From Alicyclobacillus herbarius DSM 13609 (GTDB lineage: Bacteria; Bacillota; Bacilli; Alicyclobacillales; Alicyclobacillaceae): a stretch of DNA of 64,000 nt. Below are positions 43,447-54,358 of this stretch, piece after piece. Where the stretch lies: positions 1 through 64,000 of the forward strand of contig NZ_AUMH01000003.1 of the NCBI RefSeq assembly GCF_000430585.1. The letters run 5' to 3'. A program made the translations under genes and the position numbers. Position 1 is the first letter of the stretch. Every line of letters starts with the position of its first letter. The notes below the pieces were generated by a model that did not search any database, was not told the origin of the DNA, and worked only from the letters and a program-made list of their open reading frames with translations.

Positions 43447-44375
43447 GCCGGCTCACGGGTCCAAACGATGTAGTCATGCGGATTGACGAATTTTCCATCC
43501 TCTTCAAAGCCAAACCGGAGCGTCGGCTCAGCTGCGGAACCTAGTCGGCCGATGACCTGTGCAGAGGCGACCGATTCTCCTTTGCGAACGGAGACACTGG
43601 CCAGTCCATCATACAGCGTGCTGCGGCCATCCCCGTGCTCAATGACCAACAAATATCCTTGTCCAGACTGGGCAAGCTTGGAGACCACACCCGATGCGGA
43701 CGCAAGCACAACCTCCTGCGGCGTTCCTTGAATGACCATCTCGGGATGCTGAGATGAATAATCGCTGACGATTCGACCTGTCAAGGGAACATGATATCGA
43801 AACGAACTCGCCCCGAATGCCGGCAAGTCAATGTGATACGCAGAGGCAAAGCGTCTAAACGTACCCGTCACCTTGTCACTGTAGTCACTCATAAAAGCCC
43901 GTTGAAAAACGGCCTCCATCTGGTGCGCGACCGGCGTCTTGGCATGTGCCCCATACCAGCCACCGGCAATGACGAGGACCGCGAGCACGCTCTGCAGCAT
44001 CCACGTGGACTCCGTGCGTGGTCTGCCTGACGCCGATACGCGGCGGCGATTGCCGGCTGATGCGACGAATCTCCGGCTGTTGGACTGGCGACTGACTCGC
44101 TGCCAGGTGCGACTGTCCACCTGCTTCAGGGTCCCATCTTGATCCGCAAAACCATAGGGTGAGCTCTCTTCCGATAACCAACGTGTATACACTGCCCGGG
44201 TGTCCGTCCCGGTCTCCGGGCGATGTTTCGCATTCTGGGTATGCAAAGACAGCCAAGGATTGTCTTCCAACGGGGGAAATTCGGAGCCGGGAACCGAAGC
44301 TTGACTGGAATTGGAGGACGTTTCTTCAGACTTGCGATTTAACCAAGACCACAATGATTGGCGACTGCGGAGCAT
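43443..44375 (-). CDS. spoIVFA: SpoIVFA-type regulator with LytM/M23 domain
   Basis: Inhibits SpoIVFB until cut by SpoIVB. Long charged N-terminal cytoplasmic part (about 1-125), one membrane span (about 126-146, SVLAVLVIAGGWYGA), then an extracellular M23-like domain (GRIVSDYSSQHPEMVIQGTPQEVVLASASGVVSK, VIEHGDGRSTLYDG). Metal ligands expected for an active endopeptidase are not all present, consistent with a degenerate domain. 310 aa from ATG 44375. Confidence 0.88.
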   Translation of the reverse strand: MLRSRQSLWSWLNRKSEETSSNSSQASVPGSEFPPLEDNPWLSLHTQNAKHRPETGTDTRAVYTRWLSEESSPYGFADQDGTLKQVDSRTWQRVSRQSNSRRFVASAGNRRRVSASGRPRTESTWMLQSVLAVLVIAGGWYGAHAKTPVAHQMEAVFQRAFMSDYSDKVTGTFRRFASAYHIDLPAFGASSFRYHVPLTGRIVSDYSSQHPEMVIQGTPQEVVLASASGVVSKLAQSGQGYLLVIEHGDGRSTLYDGLASVSVRKGESVASAQVIGRLGSAAEPTLRFGFEEDGKFVNPHDYIVWTREPA

Positions 44376-44489
44376 CGTCACTCGCCCCTCTCATCATCGA
44401 TTCCCGCACCGCACCTTCATCTCGCGATGCCAGTACCATTCGTATGACAAGGCATGGACGAGTATGCTGCAGCCGCCGCGATAAATTGC

Positions 44490-45287
44490 TTACAGTCTCC
44501 CCCTAATCAACCGACGCACACGCCCCCAGAAACCTGGGGAATCTTCCAGGGACATCAGAGGCACCGAGTCGCCGAGGATACGCCGGGCGATGTCGCGATA
44601 GGCGATGGAAGCCTTTGTATCCGGCCGAACCACCGTAGGTTCTCCCTTATTGGCATTGCGAATAATCGCCTCGTCATCCGGAACAATACCGAGCAAATCA
44701 ATCGATAGTACCTGAACAATTTCATCGATATCCAACATGTCGCCAGCTTTCACCATGTTGGGTCGAATGCGGTTAATCACCAGCTTGGGCGCCCGCAACC
44801 CTTCCGCTTCGAGCAATCCAATGACTCGATCCGCATCTCGCACCGCGGCGTTTTCAGGGGTTGTCACGACAATCGCCTGATCCGCCCCGGCAACGGCTAC
44901 CTTGAAGCCGTGTTCGATACCTGCCGGACAGTCAATAATGACAAAGTCATGCTGTTCCTTTAACTCATTTACAATGCGTCGCACGGACTCTGCGGAAAGC
45001 GCGGACTTATCCTTGGTCTGCGAAGCTGGAAGCAGATACAGCTTTTCAAACCGCTTATCTTTAATCAGCGCCTGTTCGAGCCTACACTCACCCGATGCCA
45101 CGTCGACGATGTCGTAAATGATACGGTTTTCCAGCCCCATGACAACATCTAAATTACGCAGGCCGATATCCGCATCCACTAGGCACACACTTCGCCCCAA
45201 CAGAGCCAGCGCCGTTCCGATATTCGCGGAAGACGTGGTCTTGCCCACGCCCCCTTTACCCGACGTGATGACAATAGCAGACCCCAT
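44490..45287 (-). CDS. minD: Septum-site determining ATPase MinD
   Basis: ParA-like ATPase that places MinC at the membrane to block polar division. Deviant Walker A SGKGGVGKTTSSAN (about residues 9-22), Walker B VIIDCPAGIE, and a C-terminal amphipathic membrane-targeting helix (GFWGRVRRLIRGRL). ATG 45287 follows GGGGGG. 265 aa. Confidence 0.97.
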   Translation of the reverse strand: MGSAIVITSGKGGVGKTTSSANIGTALALLGRSVCLVDADIGLRNLDVVMGLENRIIYDIVDVASGECRLEQALIKDKRFEKLYLLPASQTKDKSALSAESVRRIVNELKEQHDFVIIDCPAGIEHGFKVAVAGADQAIVVTTPENAAVRDADRVIGLLEAEGLRAPKLVINRIRPNMVKAGDMLDIDEIVQVLSIDLLGIVPDDEAIIRNANKGEPTVVRPDTKASIAYRDIARRILGDSVPLMSLEDSPGFWGRVRRLIRGRL

Positions 45288-45370
45288 CCATGTTCCCCCC
45301 AAGCTCTAGGCTACACTCCTGGTGCGTATTGCCGTCTGTCCTCGATGAAATTCGCACCCTCTTCTACCGT

Positions 45371-46129
45371 TTACCGTCGCAGTGAGGGTAGGAAATGCAT
45401 TCGTCCCACCGCCATCGTGTTTTCATGCAAATACGCCAGTTCCATGAACGTGCGCAGGCGTTTCCCTTCGGCCCGAGGGGCATGACCAATGTAATCCGCG
45501 ATGCGGACCTGTAGTGGGGCGAATTCTGCTGCTCCAACCACCGCTCGCGTGTCACCTTCTATGCCCGCGTGTGCAATTCCGTAGAGGCGGCCAAAGACAA
45601 AGATATCCCCTGTGGCGGCGATTTCCCCGCCCGGGTTGACATCACCAACGACCACAACATCCCCATCAAACAACAGACTTTGGCCGGCACGAACCGTTCC
45701 TTTATAAATCGATTGTTTTGTCCCGTTATTATGATTCCGAAACAACGTCCGGCGCGCGACCGTATGCGCCCCAAATTCTTGTAAAATGAAATTTTCCTTG
45801 TTTAAAAACTCCATTAATAAGGCCTGAGATTGGACCCGCGTCAAAGCCCGCTGACCATAATCGACAAAGACTGCAATTTCCGGACCATCAAACAACGTGG
45901 ACCCGTTACCAGTCAATAACTCATGCAGATGGCGCAACAACTCGTCGAATGGGCAGCGGTCATCCAATAGAAACAGGAGCCCATCACGGAGCCCCTTGAC
46001 AGCAACCGGAGGCCTCGGCGCCATCTTTGTCTGCCCTGCTATGTTCGCCGCCACAATCGTCCCTCCTGCCCCTTCGAACGGACACGGCTTGTCAATTCGC
46101 GATTCGGTCGAAAAATCCTGCTCATTCAT
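45371..46129 (-). CDS. minC: Septum-site determining protein MinC
   Basis: FtsZ-assembly inhibitor recruited by MinD. N-terminal domain (about 40-115, VKGLRDGLLFLLDDRCPFDELLRHL), then a beta-helix C domain (about 150-225; YKGTVRAGQSLLFDGDVVVVGDVNPGGEIAATGDIFVFGRLYGIAHAG). 252 aa. Its ATG overlaps the mreD stop. minC precedes minD as in Bacillus, 83 bp apart. Confidence 0.95.
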   Translation of the reverse strand: MNEQDFSTESRIDKPCPFEGAGGTIVAANIAGQTKMAPRPPVAVKGLRDGLLFLLDDRCPFDELLRHLHELLTGNGSTLFDGPEIAVFVDYGQRALTRVQSQALLMEFLNKENFILQEFGAHTVARRTLFRNHNNGTKQSIYKGTVRAGQSLLFDGDVVVVGDVNPGGEIAATGDIFVFGRLYGIAHAGIEGDTRAVVGAAEFAPLQVRIADYIGHAPRAEGKRLRTFMELAYLHENTMAVGRMHFLPSLRR

Positions 46130-46650
46130 CCAGCGCTCCCGTCTCCTTCGGGTTCCGGGTAGCGACGTCGCTTACGATCGACCAATAGGCGAATCAAAAA
46201 CGGATAGAGAATGAGAAGAACCACCCCATCGATTATCATCTGAGCAAAGGAATGGCGCATCACCACTTGCCAGCCGTACTCGGTCACGTCAAACAAGCGC
46301 TCCAATCCATATGTAATCCACACGTTTACAAAGGTAAACGAAATCGTCACCAGAAATGTGATCGCCACGTTCCGATGCAGAAATTGGGCAAACACAGAGC
46401 CCGCAAAATACCCAATCACCGCATACGTGAATGCATTGAGACCAATGAAAGCCCCATAGACGATATCCTGGCAGAGACCTACCAAGATGCCTAAGAGCAA
46501 GGCGGCTCTGGGACCGCGTGTCAAGGCCACAACCACCATGACCACGAGGACAAGGTCTGGCTGTATCACATTGATGGGCGGAATCTGAAAGAGTGTGGCC
46601 TGAATCGTGAGGGCCGCCCACAAAAGTAAAAAGGCCAGCCCGTTTTTCAT
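46126..46650 (-). CDS. mreD: Rod shape-determining protein MreD
   Basis: Integral membrane protein of the elongasome, about five transmembrane segments (LLLWAALTIQATLFQI, DLVLVVMVVVALTRG, LLLGILVGLCQDIVYG, VAITFLVTISFTFV, LLILYPFLIRLL). 174 aa. Overlaps mreC and minC by 4 bp each (ATGA). Confidence 0.94.
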   Translation of the reverse strand: MKNGLAFLLLWAALTIQATLFQIPPINVIQPDLVLVVMVVVALTRGPRAALLLGILVGLCQDIVYGAFIGLNAFTYAVIGYFAGSVFAQFLHRNVAITFLVTISFTFVNVWITYGLERLFDVTEYGWQVVMRHSFAQMIIDGVVLLILYPFLIRLLVDRKRRRYPEPEGDGSAG

Positions 46651-47507
46651 CCGTGTCCACCCGACTTCACTACAAACACATCGCGCAGGTATTGCAAATC
46701 GGCACTCGGTTTAATCGTCGCCGACTGGGTTAACCCTTGACTCCCACCACTGACCGAGCTAATGTGGCCAATGACAATATCCGGCGGATAGACGGTGCTC
46801 AAACCCGAGGTGACTACGGTATCACCCGGTTTCACATCGGCAAGTGGCGATAAGAAATTAAGCTGCAAGGTTCCGGTTTTCCCCGTGGAGCCCGTGACGA
46901 CCCCAAACGGTGGCTTTTGGCTCCCGTTCTGTACCTCGGCGGAAACGCCATCGCCCACTTCCGTATCAGTAATCAAAATCACTTTGGCACTGAAACGCGC
47001 CGCCGTATCTACACGTCCCACCAGGCTTCCGTCCGGACCCACAATCGGCATGTTGTCCCTGACCCCATCAGCGCTGCCCACATCAATCGTAATCACCGCG
47101 TTCCATTGGGACGGATCGCGCCCTATGACATGAGCAGGCAACAGTTGATAGCGATTGGATGGAGACCGTTTAAAGCCGAGCATCGCGGATAATCGCTGAT
47201 TTTCCGCCTCGGCATCGGCCAGCTTTGCCTTTAAAGAGTCGTAATCCTGCAATTCCGCTTGCAACTGGGCATTCTCCACGTACATCTGGTGCAGAGCGTG
47301 AACTCCGGATAAAAACGCGGTCACGTTGCTTATGGGGCGATACAACCAGCCGGCCACCGTGTTTTGAACGTCCATGACCATCCGCTCAGGCCACGTAGCG
47401 GCACGATTCCGGTCTCGTAGCGTCAAGCCTGCAATCGCGATGACGAGAATCAACCCTGCAAGCAAAATAAAAAGCCTGCGGTTTGTAAATAAACGGGACA
47501 CCCGCAT
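46647..47507 (-). CDS. mreC: Rod shape-determining protein MreC
   Basis: Bitopic elongasome scaffold. Transmembrane helix at about 12-29, coiled coil at about 70-110 (NAQLQAELQDYDSLKAKLADAEAENQ), then two beta-barrel domains (VGPDGSLVGRVD, NFLSPLADVKPGDTVVTSGLSTVYPPDIVIGHISSV). 286 aa. Starts about 150 bp downstream of mreB, with a hairpin between. Confidence 0.96.
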   Translation of the reverse strand: MRVSRLFTNRRLFILLAGLILVIAIAGLTLRDRNRAATWPERMVMDVQNTVAGWLYRPISNVTAFLSGVHALHQMYVENAQLQAELQDYDSLKAKLADAEAENQRLSAMLGFKRSPSNRYQLLPAHVIGRDPSQWNAVITIDVGSADGVRDNMPIVGPDGSLVGRVDTAARFSAKVILITDTEVGDGVSAEVQNGSQKPPFGVVTGSTGKTGTLQLNFLSPLADVKPGDTVVTSGLSTVYPPDIVIGHISSVSGGSQGLTQSATIKPSADLQYLRDVFVVKSGGHG

Positions 47508-47528
47508 CCCACTTTCTGATCAGGGTAT

Positions 47529-47559
47529 CGCCCGCTTCCCAACAACCGTGAAGCGGGCG
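47529..47559 (-). other. Strong hairpin between mreB and mreC
   Basis: GCCCGCTTC (47558-47550 arm on the minus strand) and GAAGCGGGC form a perfect 9-bp stem with an 11-nt loop, 22 bp before mreC. There is no T-tract, so it may be a processing or stability element rather than a terminator. Confidence 0.55.
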
Positions 47560-47655
47560 CCATCAATATGTGTCCGGAAAGGCCCTTTCCCAAAGCAATC
47601 TCTTGAAAACCTCTCCCTACTTAGAGCGAACGATTTGAAATTCATGACAGCCCGA

Positions 47656-49429
<1,774 letters not shown>

Positions 49430-49546
49430 ACCCCTCTCCCCCTAGGTCAAAAGTTGGCCTGCGAAGCGTCTGCCAAACACCTGTCAACGAATCCGCCGTC
49501 CACCTTTACCATAGAGGGAAAGCGTCAGGTCCGCCAAACCGATTCC

Positions 49547-49552
49547 ATTATA
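49547..49552 (-). promoter_or_regulatory. -10 element upstream of radC-mreBCD
   Basis: Perfect TATAAT on the minus strand in the 195-bp gap before radC; the -35 is weak (ACTGAA-like). The transcript leader would be about 115 nt. Confidence 0.4.
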
Positions 49553-49624
49553 AATCTATCCTACTGTCTTCAGTTGTGGCGAGTGTTCAACAAATTGACG
49601 TGAACCAAACAAATCATAAACACG

Positions 49625-49861
49625 TCACTTGCGGTGGCGTAGGACGTACCACGCACCGAGTACGCCTACCAGCGTGAGCCAGTTTACACGGAACGTCAGA
49701 TCGAGTGAGAACTTAAGAAACGACAGGTCTGCACTCGGGCTCATGCGCACCACGGTCTGTCGGCTCAACCAGGGAACCTGGTGTACCAACAGTTGACCCG
49801 CTAGGGTACCCAGAATGGCCCCAAGGAGCATGGCAAAGACGATGCGGAATGTTCCGCGCAA
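49625..49861 (-). CDS. DUF4321 small membrane protein
   Basis: Two hydrophobic stretches, about residues 5-27 (VFAMLLGAILGTLAGQLLV) and 53-76 (LTFRVNWLTLVGVLGAWYVL), with the intervening loop SPSADLSFLKFSLDL typical of DUF4321. TTG 49861 has a fine GGGAGGAAGG 7-8 nt upstream; the open frame extends to 49978 through a hydrophilic, low-conservation section. 78 aa. It sits where maf is found in B. subtilis, between spoIIB and radC. Confidence 0.75.
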   Translation of the reverse strand: MRGTFRIVFAMLLGAILGTLAGQLLVHQVPWLSRQTVVRMSPSADLSFLKFSLDLTFRVNWLTLVGVLGAWYVLRHRK

Positions 49862-49985
49862 CGAAAACCCTTCCTCCCCGTCGAGGTCTGTCGGACAGCC
49901 GCCTACGTATTTCGACAGGAAACGGCAAATCCCTTCCGCGGTTCTTCGCAAATACGTGAACAAATCAAGGCCAAGCAACGTTCAA

Positions 49986-51140
49986 TTAAGCGTGCGAAAA
50001 CGCGATCAAAACGCTGTAAAACTCCAAGACTTCCCCCATCGCCGTGGATTTGTCTGCCTTATGAAGGGCAGTGAATGCTCCTGTCAGATGGGCCTCAGCT
50101 TGTTTCAGCGCGTGCCCATACCCAGTCGCTGCAAGTGTCGCCGCCGTGGGAAGCTGCTTTTCCGCCGTCCGAAACGCTTGGTTGGCATCCCGTTCTGGAG
50201 CGCCATCCGCGACAGATGCGATTAAGGCGTTGCCGGCACTTACTGCCGCCGCCAGCCAGGACGATACCTTTTCGGCGTTCTCTGCCGTGGTCTGGCTGGA
50301 CGTACGCACGGAGGTAGTTGGAACAGACAGATTGACAATCTCGGTTGCAAGCCCTTGTCTGCTCAGCTGCGTCTCAAAGCTGTGTAAATCTGTAGCACGC
50401 ACTGCGGCCGTCGGGACCAACGTATACTTTGACTGATGAAAGATCGTCGCGCGTATCCCGCGTTTCCTGTAGACCTCTAAGGCGTGCGAAGCACTGGCAA
50501 AGTCTTTAAAGGAACCGATGCGAATTACGGATAAGTGAACCGCAGGAATTTGCACCGGCGTACCAGTCATCTGAGCCACCGTAGGTTGAGCCACTGTAGG
50601 AACGGGTGGGGCAGGGCCCCGCTCCGGCTGGGGTACCGAAAGTTCTGGCTGCATGGCATGAAAGAGAATCAGGCTTAAACACCCCATCGCCATACCAAAT
50701 CCAATCCCAGTACGAAAGCTATTCGCCATTTTCCCCGCACGCCCTCTCCGCGCGGGCGTCCGGCGAAAACGGGTTGCTTGCCCAGATGGTCTCGGTTCAG
50801 CCAGGTGGTTGAGGGTGTACTCGACCCTTCGGAAAAGGGATTGAACCCATTGCCAAACCGGTCGCAGAACTTGCTTGGAAAGACGAGTCGTGTTCCGAGA
50901 GGTTCGCCAAGGTTGCAGAGATTGTGGTGCCGAAACAGGCGGCTTAGGCGTCGTTTTGGAATAAGACGTGGGCGTGTCCCATCGATCCGCAGTCCTGAGA
51001 CGAGACTCCGCATTCCTAGGAGGAGACCCTGCATGTCCACCGACAATCCATTCTTTTCCGCCCACACGAACCACAACCGGTTGAGAACGGCCGTACTTTT
51101 GCTCCTGTTCAGCTTCGAAACGAATGCGATCCATTGCCAT
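49986..51140 (-). CDS. spoIIB: SpoIIB-like septal protein with SPOR domain
   Basis: Polar-septum protein needed for efficient engulfment. Basic, Pro/Ser-rich cytoplasmic part (about 1-140), transmembrane helix (about 142-162, TGIGFGMAMGCLSLILFHAM), Pro/Gln/Val linker and an SPOR domain (about 195-275: VIRIGSFKDFASASHALEVYRKRGIRATIF) that binds denuded peptidoglycan. The remainder is a helical C-terminal domain. ATG 51140 is chosen for GGGAG 11 nt upstream; the frame is open to 51227. 384 aa. Confidence 0.83.
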   Translation of the reverse strand: MAMDRIRFEAEQEQKYGRSQPVVVRVGGKEWIVGGHAGSPPRNAESRLRTADRWDTPTSYSKTTPKPPVSAPQSLQPWRTSRNTTRLSKQVLRPVWQWVQSLFRRVEYTLNHLAEPRPSGQATRFRRTPARRGRAGKMANSFRTGIGFGMAMGCLSLILFHAMQPELSVPQPERGPAPPVPTVAQPTVAQMTGTPVQIPAVHLSVIRIGSFKDFASASHALEVYRKRGIRATIFHQSKYTLVPTAAVRATDLHSFETQLSRQGLATEIVNLSVPTTSVRTSSQTTAENAEKVSSWLAAAVSAGNALIASVADGAPERDANQAFRTAEKQLPTAATLAATGYGHALKQAEAHLTGAFTALHKADKSTAMGEVLEFYSVLIAFSHA

Positions 51141-51259
51141 TTCGGACGGTTCTCCCTTCCGGATGGGCCATCTCTCGAAATCTGGGCCCAGCCAGCCCTT
51201 TGGGGACATCCTATGATGCTTGTCCACACCCTATGACACGTGAAACCCGAATATACAAC

Positions 51260-51291
51260 GAGCAGGTCAAGGGAGAACCCCCGACCTGCTC
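51260..51291 (-). terminator. Hairpin after the 3D-protein gene
   Basis: GAGCAGGTC and GACCTGCTC form a perfect 9-bp stem with a 14-nt loop; on the minus strand it is followed by GTTGTATATT. It lies between the 3D-protein gene and spoIIB. Confidence 0.55.
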
Positions 51292-51387
51292 ACAATTTGA
51301 CACCGCAATGACATGTGGAGATGAATTCGTCTATCCCACTACAATATATCGAAACCGTATCTGTATCCGGGTAGCGTGCATGGAACA

Positions 51388-52374
51388 CTAGTGCAACACG
51401 TAAACCGTGACTGTACGAACTCCCCAGGCTCTGGCTTGTGCAGCCGTGGCCACACAAATATCAATCCGATTTCCATGAATTGCACCGCCTGTGTCGGCCG
51501 CGACCAATGTGCCTACACCCGGAATATACAGTCGAGACCCTAACGGGATGACGGACGGATCCACAGCCGCCACCCCCGGACGAGCCGGTTTCCCGTCCGC
51601 CGTCCGTCCGCCAGCCACATAGGCTGTGGCTGTCATCGCCAGTTTCCGTCCAAACCCCGAGACACCTCCACCACGGGAAGACATGACCGCAGCCGAACGA
51701 ACAGCAGGTCTAGCCTTTGTGCCAACTAAAATAACCTCGTGTTGCGGTTTACGAAGAACCTTTTTCCGAATTTCCGTACTCACTTTCCGGCCGTCGACAT
51801 ACTTCACCGTCTTCTTTACCTCGAGCAACCCTTTCACACCGTGCGTCAGCACTCGTTGCTGCCCCCGATACAGTTGGTCTGTCATCCGACGCTCGGTCTG
51901 AAACGGTATAGATGTTCGCGATGTCGACGTGCGAGTCTCAACCCGGTAAATCCTCAGCCATTCCCCTTCAGTCAGTTCCCCGTCCAACGGTCGCTTCACT
52001 ACGTCTTGGCTGCCCAAACGAATCTGTTGCTCCTTGAGCAATTGCCCCACCGTGGACGCGGTCGTTTGAACGTCACGTAACACGCCACCGTCAACCACAT
52101 GGATAAGCCGTGCTCGCCGTACCGTGACCTCCATACCGTCGGTCACCGGCTGATTCGGCTCTGGCACCACGTCGTCCACCGAAGTTACCGCCACCCCGTG
52201 ACGCCGCAGAAATGCCCTCACATTTCCAAATCCAAACCCATGCACCACTTTGCGTTCTCCGTTGTCCTGAACCGTCACCGTTTTATAAGCCGCGTCCGCC
52301 GTAATGGCCGATCCGCCAAATAGAGCGAACATCGCGGCAGAAACGTAGAGTACCTTCGACTTCGGAATACGCAC
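51388..52374 (-). CDS. Secreted G5/DUF348/3D-domain cell-wall protein (YabE/Rpf-like)
   Basis: Signal peptide (about 1-28, ending TADAA), then DUF348-type repeats (KTVTVQDNGERKVVHGFGFGNVRAFLRRHGV; RLIHVVDGGVLRDVQTTASTVGQLLKEQQI), a G5 domain (about 140-225) and a C-terminal 3D domain with AMTATAYVAGG, AVDPSVIPLGSRLYIPG, AADTGGAIHGNRIDI (three conserved Asp). Likely lytic transglycosylase or wall hydrolase active in regrowth. GTG 52374 after AGAGGTGATGGG; 328 aa. Confidence 0.9.
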   Translation of the reverse strand: MRIPKSKVLYVSAAMFALFGGSAITADAAYKTVTVQDNGERKVVHGFGFGNVRAFLRRHGVAVTSVDDVVPEPNQPVTDGMEVTVRRARLIHVVDGGVLRDVQTTASTVGQLLKEQQIRLGSQDVVKRPLDGELTEGEWLRIYRVETRTSTSRTSIPFQTERRMTDQLYRGQQRVLTHGVKGLLEVKKTVKYVDGRKVSTEIRKKVLRKPQHEVILVGTKARPAVRSAAVMSSRGGGVSGFGRKLAMTATAYVAGGRTADGKPARPGVAAVDPSVIPLGSRLYIPGVGTLVAADTGGAIHGNRIDICVATAAQARAWGVRTVTVYVLH

Positions 52375-52402
52375 CCCATCACCTCTCCACAATTCTTGGA
52401 GA

Positions 52403-52477
52403 AAAGGGCTGGAGGATCTGGAGCTGAGACTGGGGTTAGTATATCTGCTGGCCCTTTTGTATGCAATCCAGCCCTTT
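52403..52477 (-). promoter_or_regulatory. Leader with competing hairpins before the 3D-protein gene
   Basis: On the minus strand, two similar 5' arms, AAAGGGCTGGA (52477-52467) and AAAAGGGC (52458-52451), can each pair with one 3' arm TCCAGCCCTTTT (52413-52402), which ends in a short T-tract about 25 nt before the GTG start. The two pairings exclude each other, as in attenuators and riboswitches. No known riboswitch consensus was recognised in the loop. The remaining upstream gap to 52584 contains a small GACGGA/TCCGTC hairpin near 52498-52509 and nothing else clear. Confidence 0.5.
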
Positions 52478-52584
52478 CCGTTTCGGGAACCTTCGACGGA
52501 AACTCCGTCAAAATCTGTTTAGGACTTGCCATCCGACACCGACAAGAACCAAACCAGATCCCCCTCTTTGCTATGTCTATGCAG

Positions 52585-53586
52585 CTAGACTCCGAGCCTT
52601 GATTCGATCATTCCCCTGTCTATCAATTCCCGAACATGCGCGGCAAAGGTCTGCATCCCGTAACAACGTCCCGTCTGCATGATCGACCCAATATGATGAG
52701 TCTGACCGGTCCGAATCAGGTTGGCGACCGCAGGGGTATTGACGAGCACCTCAAGCAGCGGGACCCGTCCGCCCGCCTTTGCCGGAACCAACCGTTGCGC
52801 AATGACGGCCCGTAGAACCGAGGCCAATTGCCAGCGAATCATCTGTAAACTGCCGTCCACACTGCCCAGAATCCGGTCCACGGTCTGTATGGCATCCCCT
52901 GTGTGCATGCTGGTAAGAACCAGGTGACCTGTCTCTGCCGCGGAGAGAGCGACTTCTATGGTCGCCGCGTCCCGCAACTCACCAAGGACGATGACGTCTG
53001 GGTCCTCTCGTAGTGCAGCCCGCAGACCCGAAGCGTAGTCGAGCGTATGCGTACCAATCTCCCGTTGATCAATCATGGCTTGGACCGGAGAATGGACGAA
53101 TTCCACTGGGTCTTCAATGGTCACAACATGCCATGGGCAGGTTTGGTTGATATGATGAGTCAGTGCAGCCAGCGTGCTTGATTTTCCACTCCCGGTAGGT
53201 CCCGTGATGATGACCAGCCCGGGTTGAGACGTGAATGTTTGAAATCGGTCGGGTAAATGCAGGTCGGATAAAGTGGGAATCTTCCTGGGAAGAATCCGCA
53301 AAGCCGCGCTCAATCCCGAGTGGCTGCGATAGACATGGCATCGAATCCGAACATCATTCCAATGGGTGTAGGAAAAATCAACCTCGCCGCGTGTCATCAG
53401 CCAATCCCTGTGCGACGGTGAGGCCGTTTGTCTCAGGAAACGTTCCATTTCATCCGCAACCACCCGCTCCTCCGGAAAGAACTGCAACCGTCCGTTCACG
53501 CGAATGGCCGGCGAGGCCAAAGGAGACAGGTGAAGGTCAGATGCCCCTGCCTCCACGGCACGCTCCAACCAACTCCATACATCCAT
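52585..53586 (-). CDS. pilT: PilT-like type IV pilus retraction ATPase
   Basis: Hexameric traffic ATPase that depolymerises pili. N-domain with AGASDLHLSPLASPAIRVNG, Walker A ITGPTGSGKSSTLAAL (about residues 129-144), Asp box VVTIEDPVEFVH, Walker B DVIVLGELRD, His box GHLVLTSMHTGDA, and a C-terminal PilT-specific region. 333 aa from ATG 53586 behind GGAGGG. The AIRAG-like motif typical of PilT is not clear. It sits next to the prepilin peptidase and may act on the comG-type pilus. Confidence 0.88.
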   Translation of the reverse strand: MDVWSWLERAVEAGASDLHLSPLASPAIRVNGRLQFFPEERVVADEMERFLRQTASPSHRDWLMTRGEVDFSYTHWNDVRIRCHVYRSHSGLSAALRILPRKIPTLSDLHLPDRFQTFTSQPGLVIITGPTGSGKSSTLAALTHHINQTCPWHVVTIEDPVEFVHSPVQAMIDQREIGTHTLDYASGLRAALREDPDVIVLGELRDAATIEVALSAAETGHLVLTSMHTGDAIQTVDRILGSVDGSLQMIRWQLASVLRAVIAQRLVPAKAGGRVPLLEVLVNTPAVANLIRTGQTHHIGSIMQTGRCYGMQTFAAHVRELIDRGMIESRLGV

Positions 53587-53626
53587 CGAATCCCTCCAAA
53601 TCCAGCAGGCTGCTTCCTCTACCTCC

Positions 53627-54181
53627 TCACACCGTGACAACCGCAAGCCACTCGAGCAGATCGGAAGCAAATAAGCAACAAAAACCACACCCTGCCAGCA
53701 TAAATGGCGCAAACGGGAACGGTTGTCTGGGCCCAATCGCCCCCAACAAGCGAAGAATCACTCCGACGACGGACGCCGTGGCAAACGCGATCCATAGGGC
53801 CAGTGCGCCCTGCTTCGGTCCGAGCATAACCCCCACCGATAAGGCCAACTTGACGTCTCCCCAGCCAATCCCGCCCGTCAACATGGCCAGTACGCACATG
53901 GCCCCGGCGCACACAAGCGCCCCCAACAACGTCGTGGATATTCCTTCATCAGTCGTGACACGCAGAATAAACAGCACAGCCGCCCCTGGAAGCGTCAGTA
54001 CGTTGGGAATTCGCATCGACCACAGGTCGCAAATCACAGCCGAAAACAACAACAACCAGAAGCAGAACCACGTCACCCCATCGGACCACGGGTCTGTCCG
54101 AAGACTCCACCACGTCAGTTCTGCGATGAAAAAGACGACCAATGTCAGCATGAATCCCTTCCAGCTCAGGCACCGCAGCAT
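53627..54181 (-). CDS. comC: Prepilin peptidase, core A24 domain only
   Basis: Aspartyl protease that should cut the comG leaders. The two active-site Asp are in CDLWSMRIPN (D, about residue 52) and GIGWGDVKLALS (GxGD, about 108). About six membrane helices. 184 aa. The usual N-terminal methyltransferase domain with its four Cys is missing, so either another protein methylates or mature N-methylation is absent. The start at ATG 54181 is favoured by GGGGAG 11 nt upstream; 54190 is possible. Confidence 0.85.
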   Translation of the reverse strand: MLRCLSWKGFMLTLVVFFIAELTWWSLRTDPWSDGVTWFCFWLLLFSAVICDLWSMRIPNVLTLPGAAVLFILRVTTDEGISTTLLGALVCAGAMCVLAMLTGGIGWGDVKLALSVGVMLGPKQGALALWIAFATASVVGVILRLLGAIGPRQPFPFAPFMLAGCGFCCLFASDLLEWLAVVTV

Positions 54182-54358
54182 AGCGATCATCACTCCCCAT
54201 ACGAGTTATGTGAGGATTCGCCATGGGCGACAAGTAGCCTGTTCTCCATCGCACAATCCCGACAAACTTTGACAAATCCGGCTCGCTTTCACCGATTGTG
54301 ATATACTCAAAAGTGAATAAATTGGACAACCTCTTAGTAGAGGAGGGGGGAATCCCTT

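Noticed and set aside
52393..52584. c-di-AMP (ydaO) riboswitch before the 3D-protein gene
   Set aside because: The region is short and none of the conserved ydaO core sequences could be found; only the competing hairpins are supported.
53235..54272. 345-aa plus-strand frame opposite pilT and the prepilin peptidase
   Set aside because: Pro/Thr/Ser/His-rich pseudo-protein caused by GC bias; spans two real genes and their gap.
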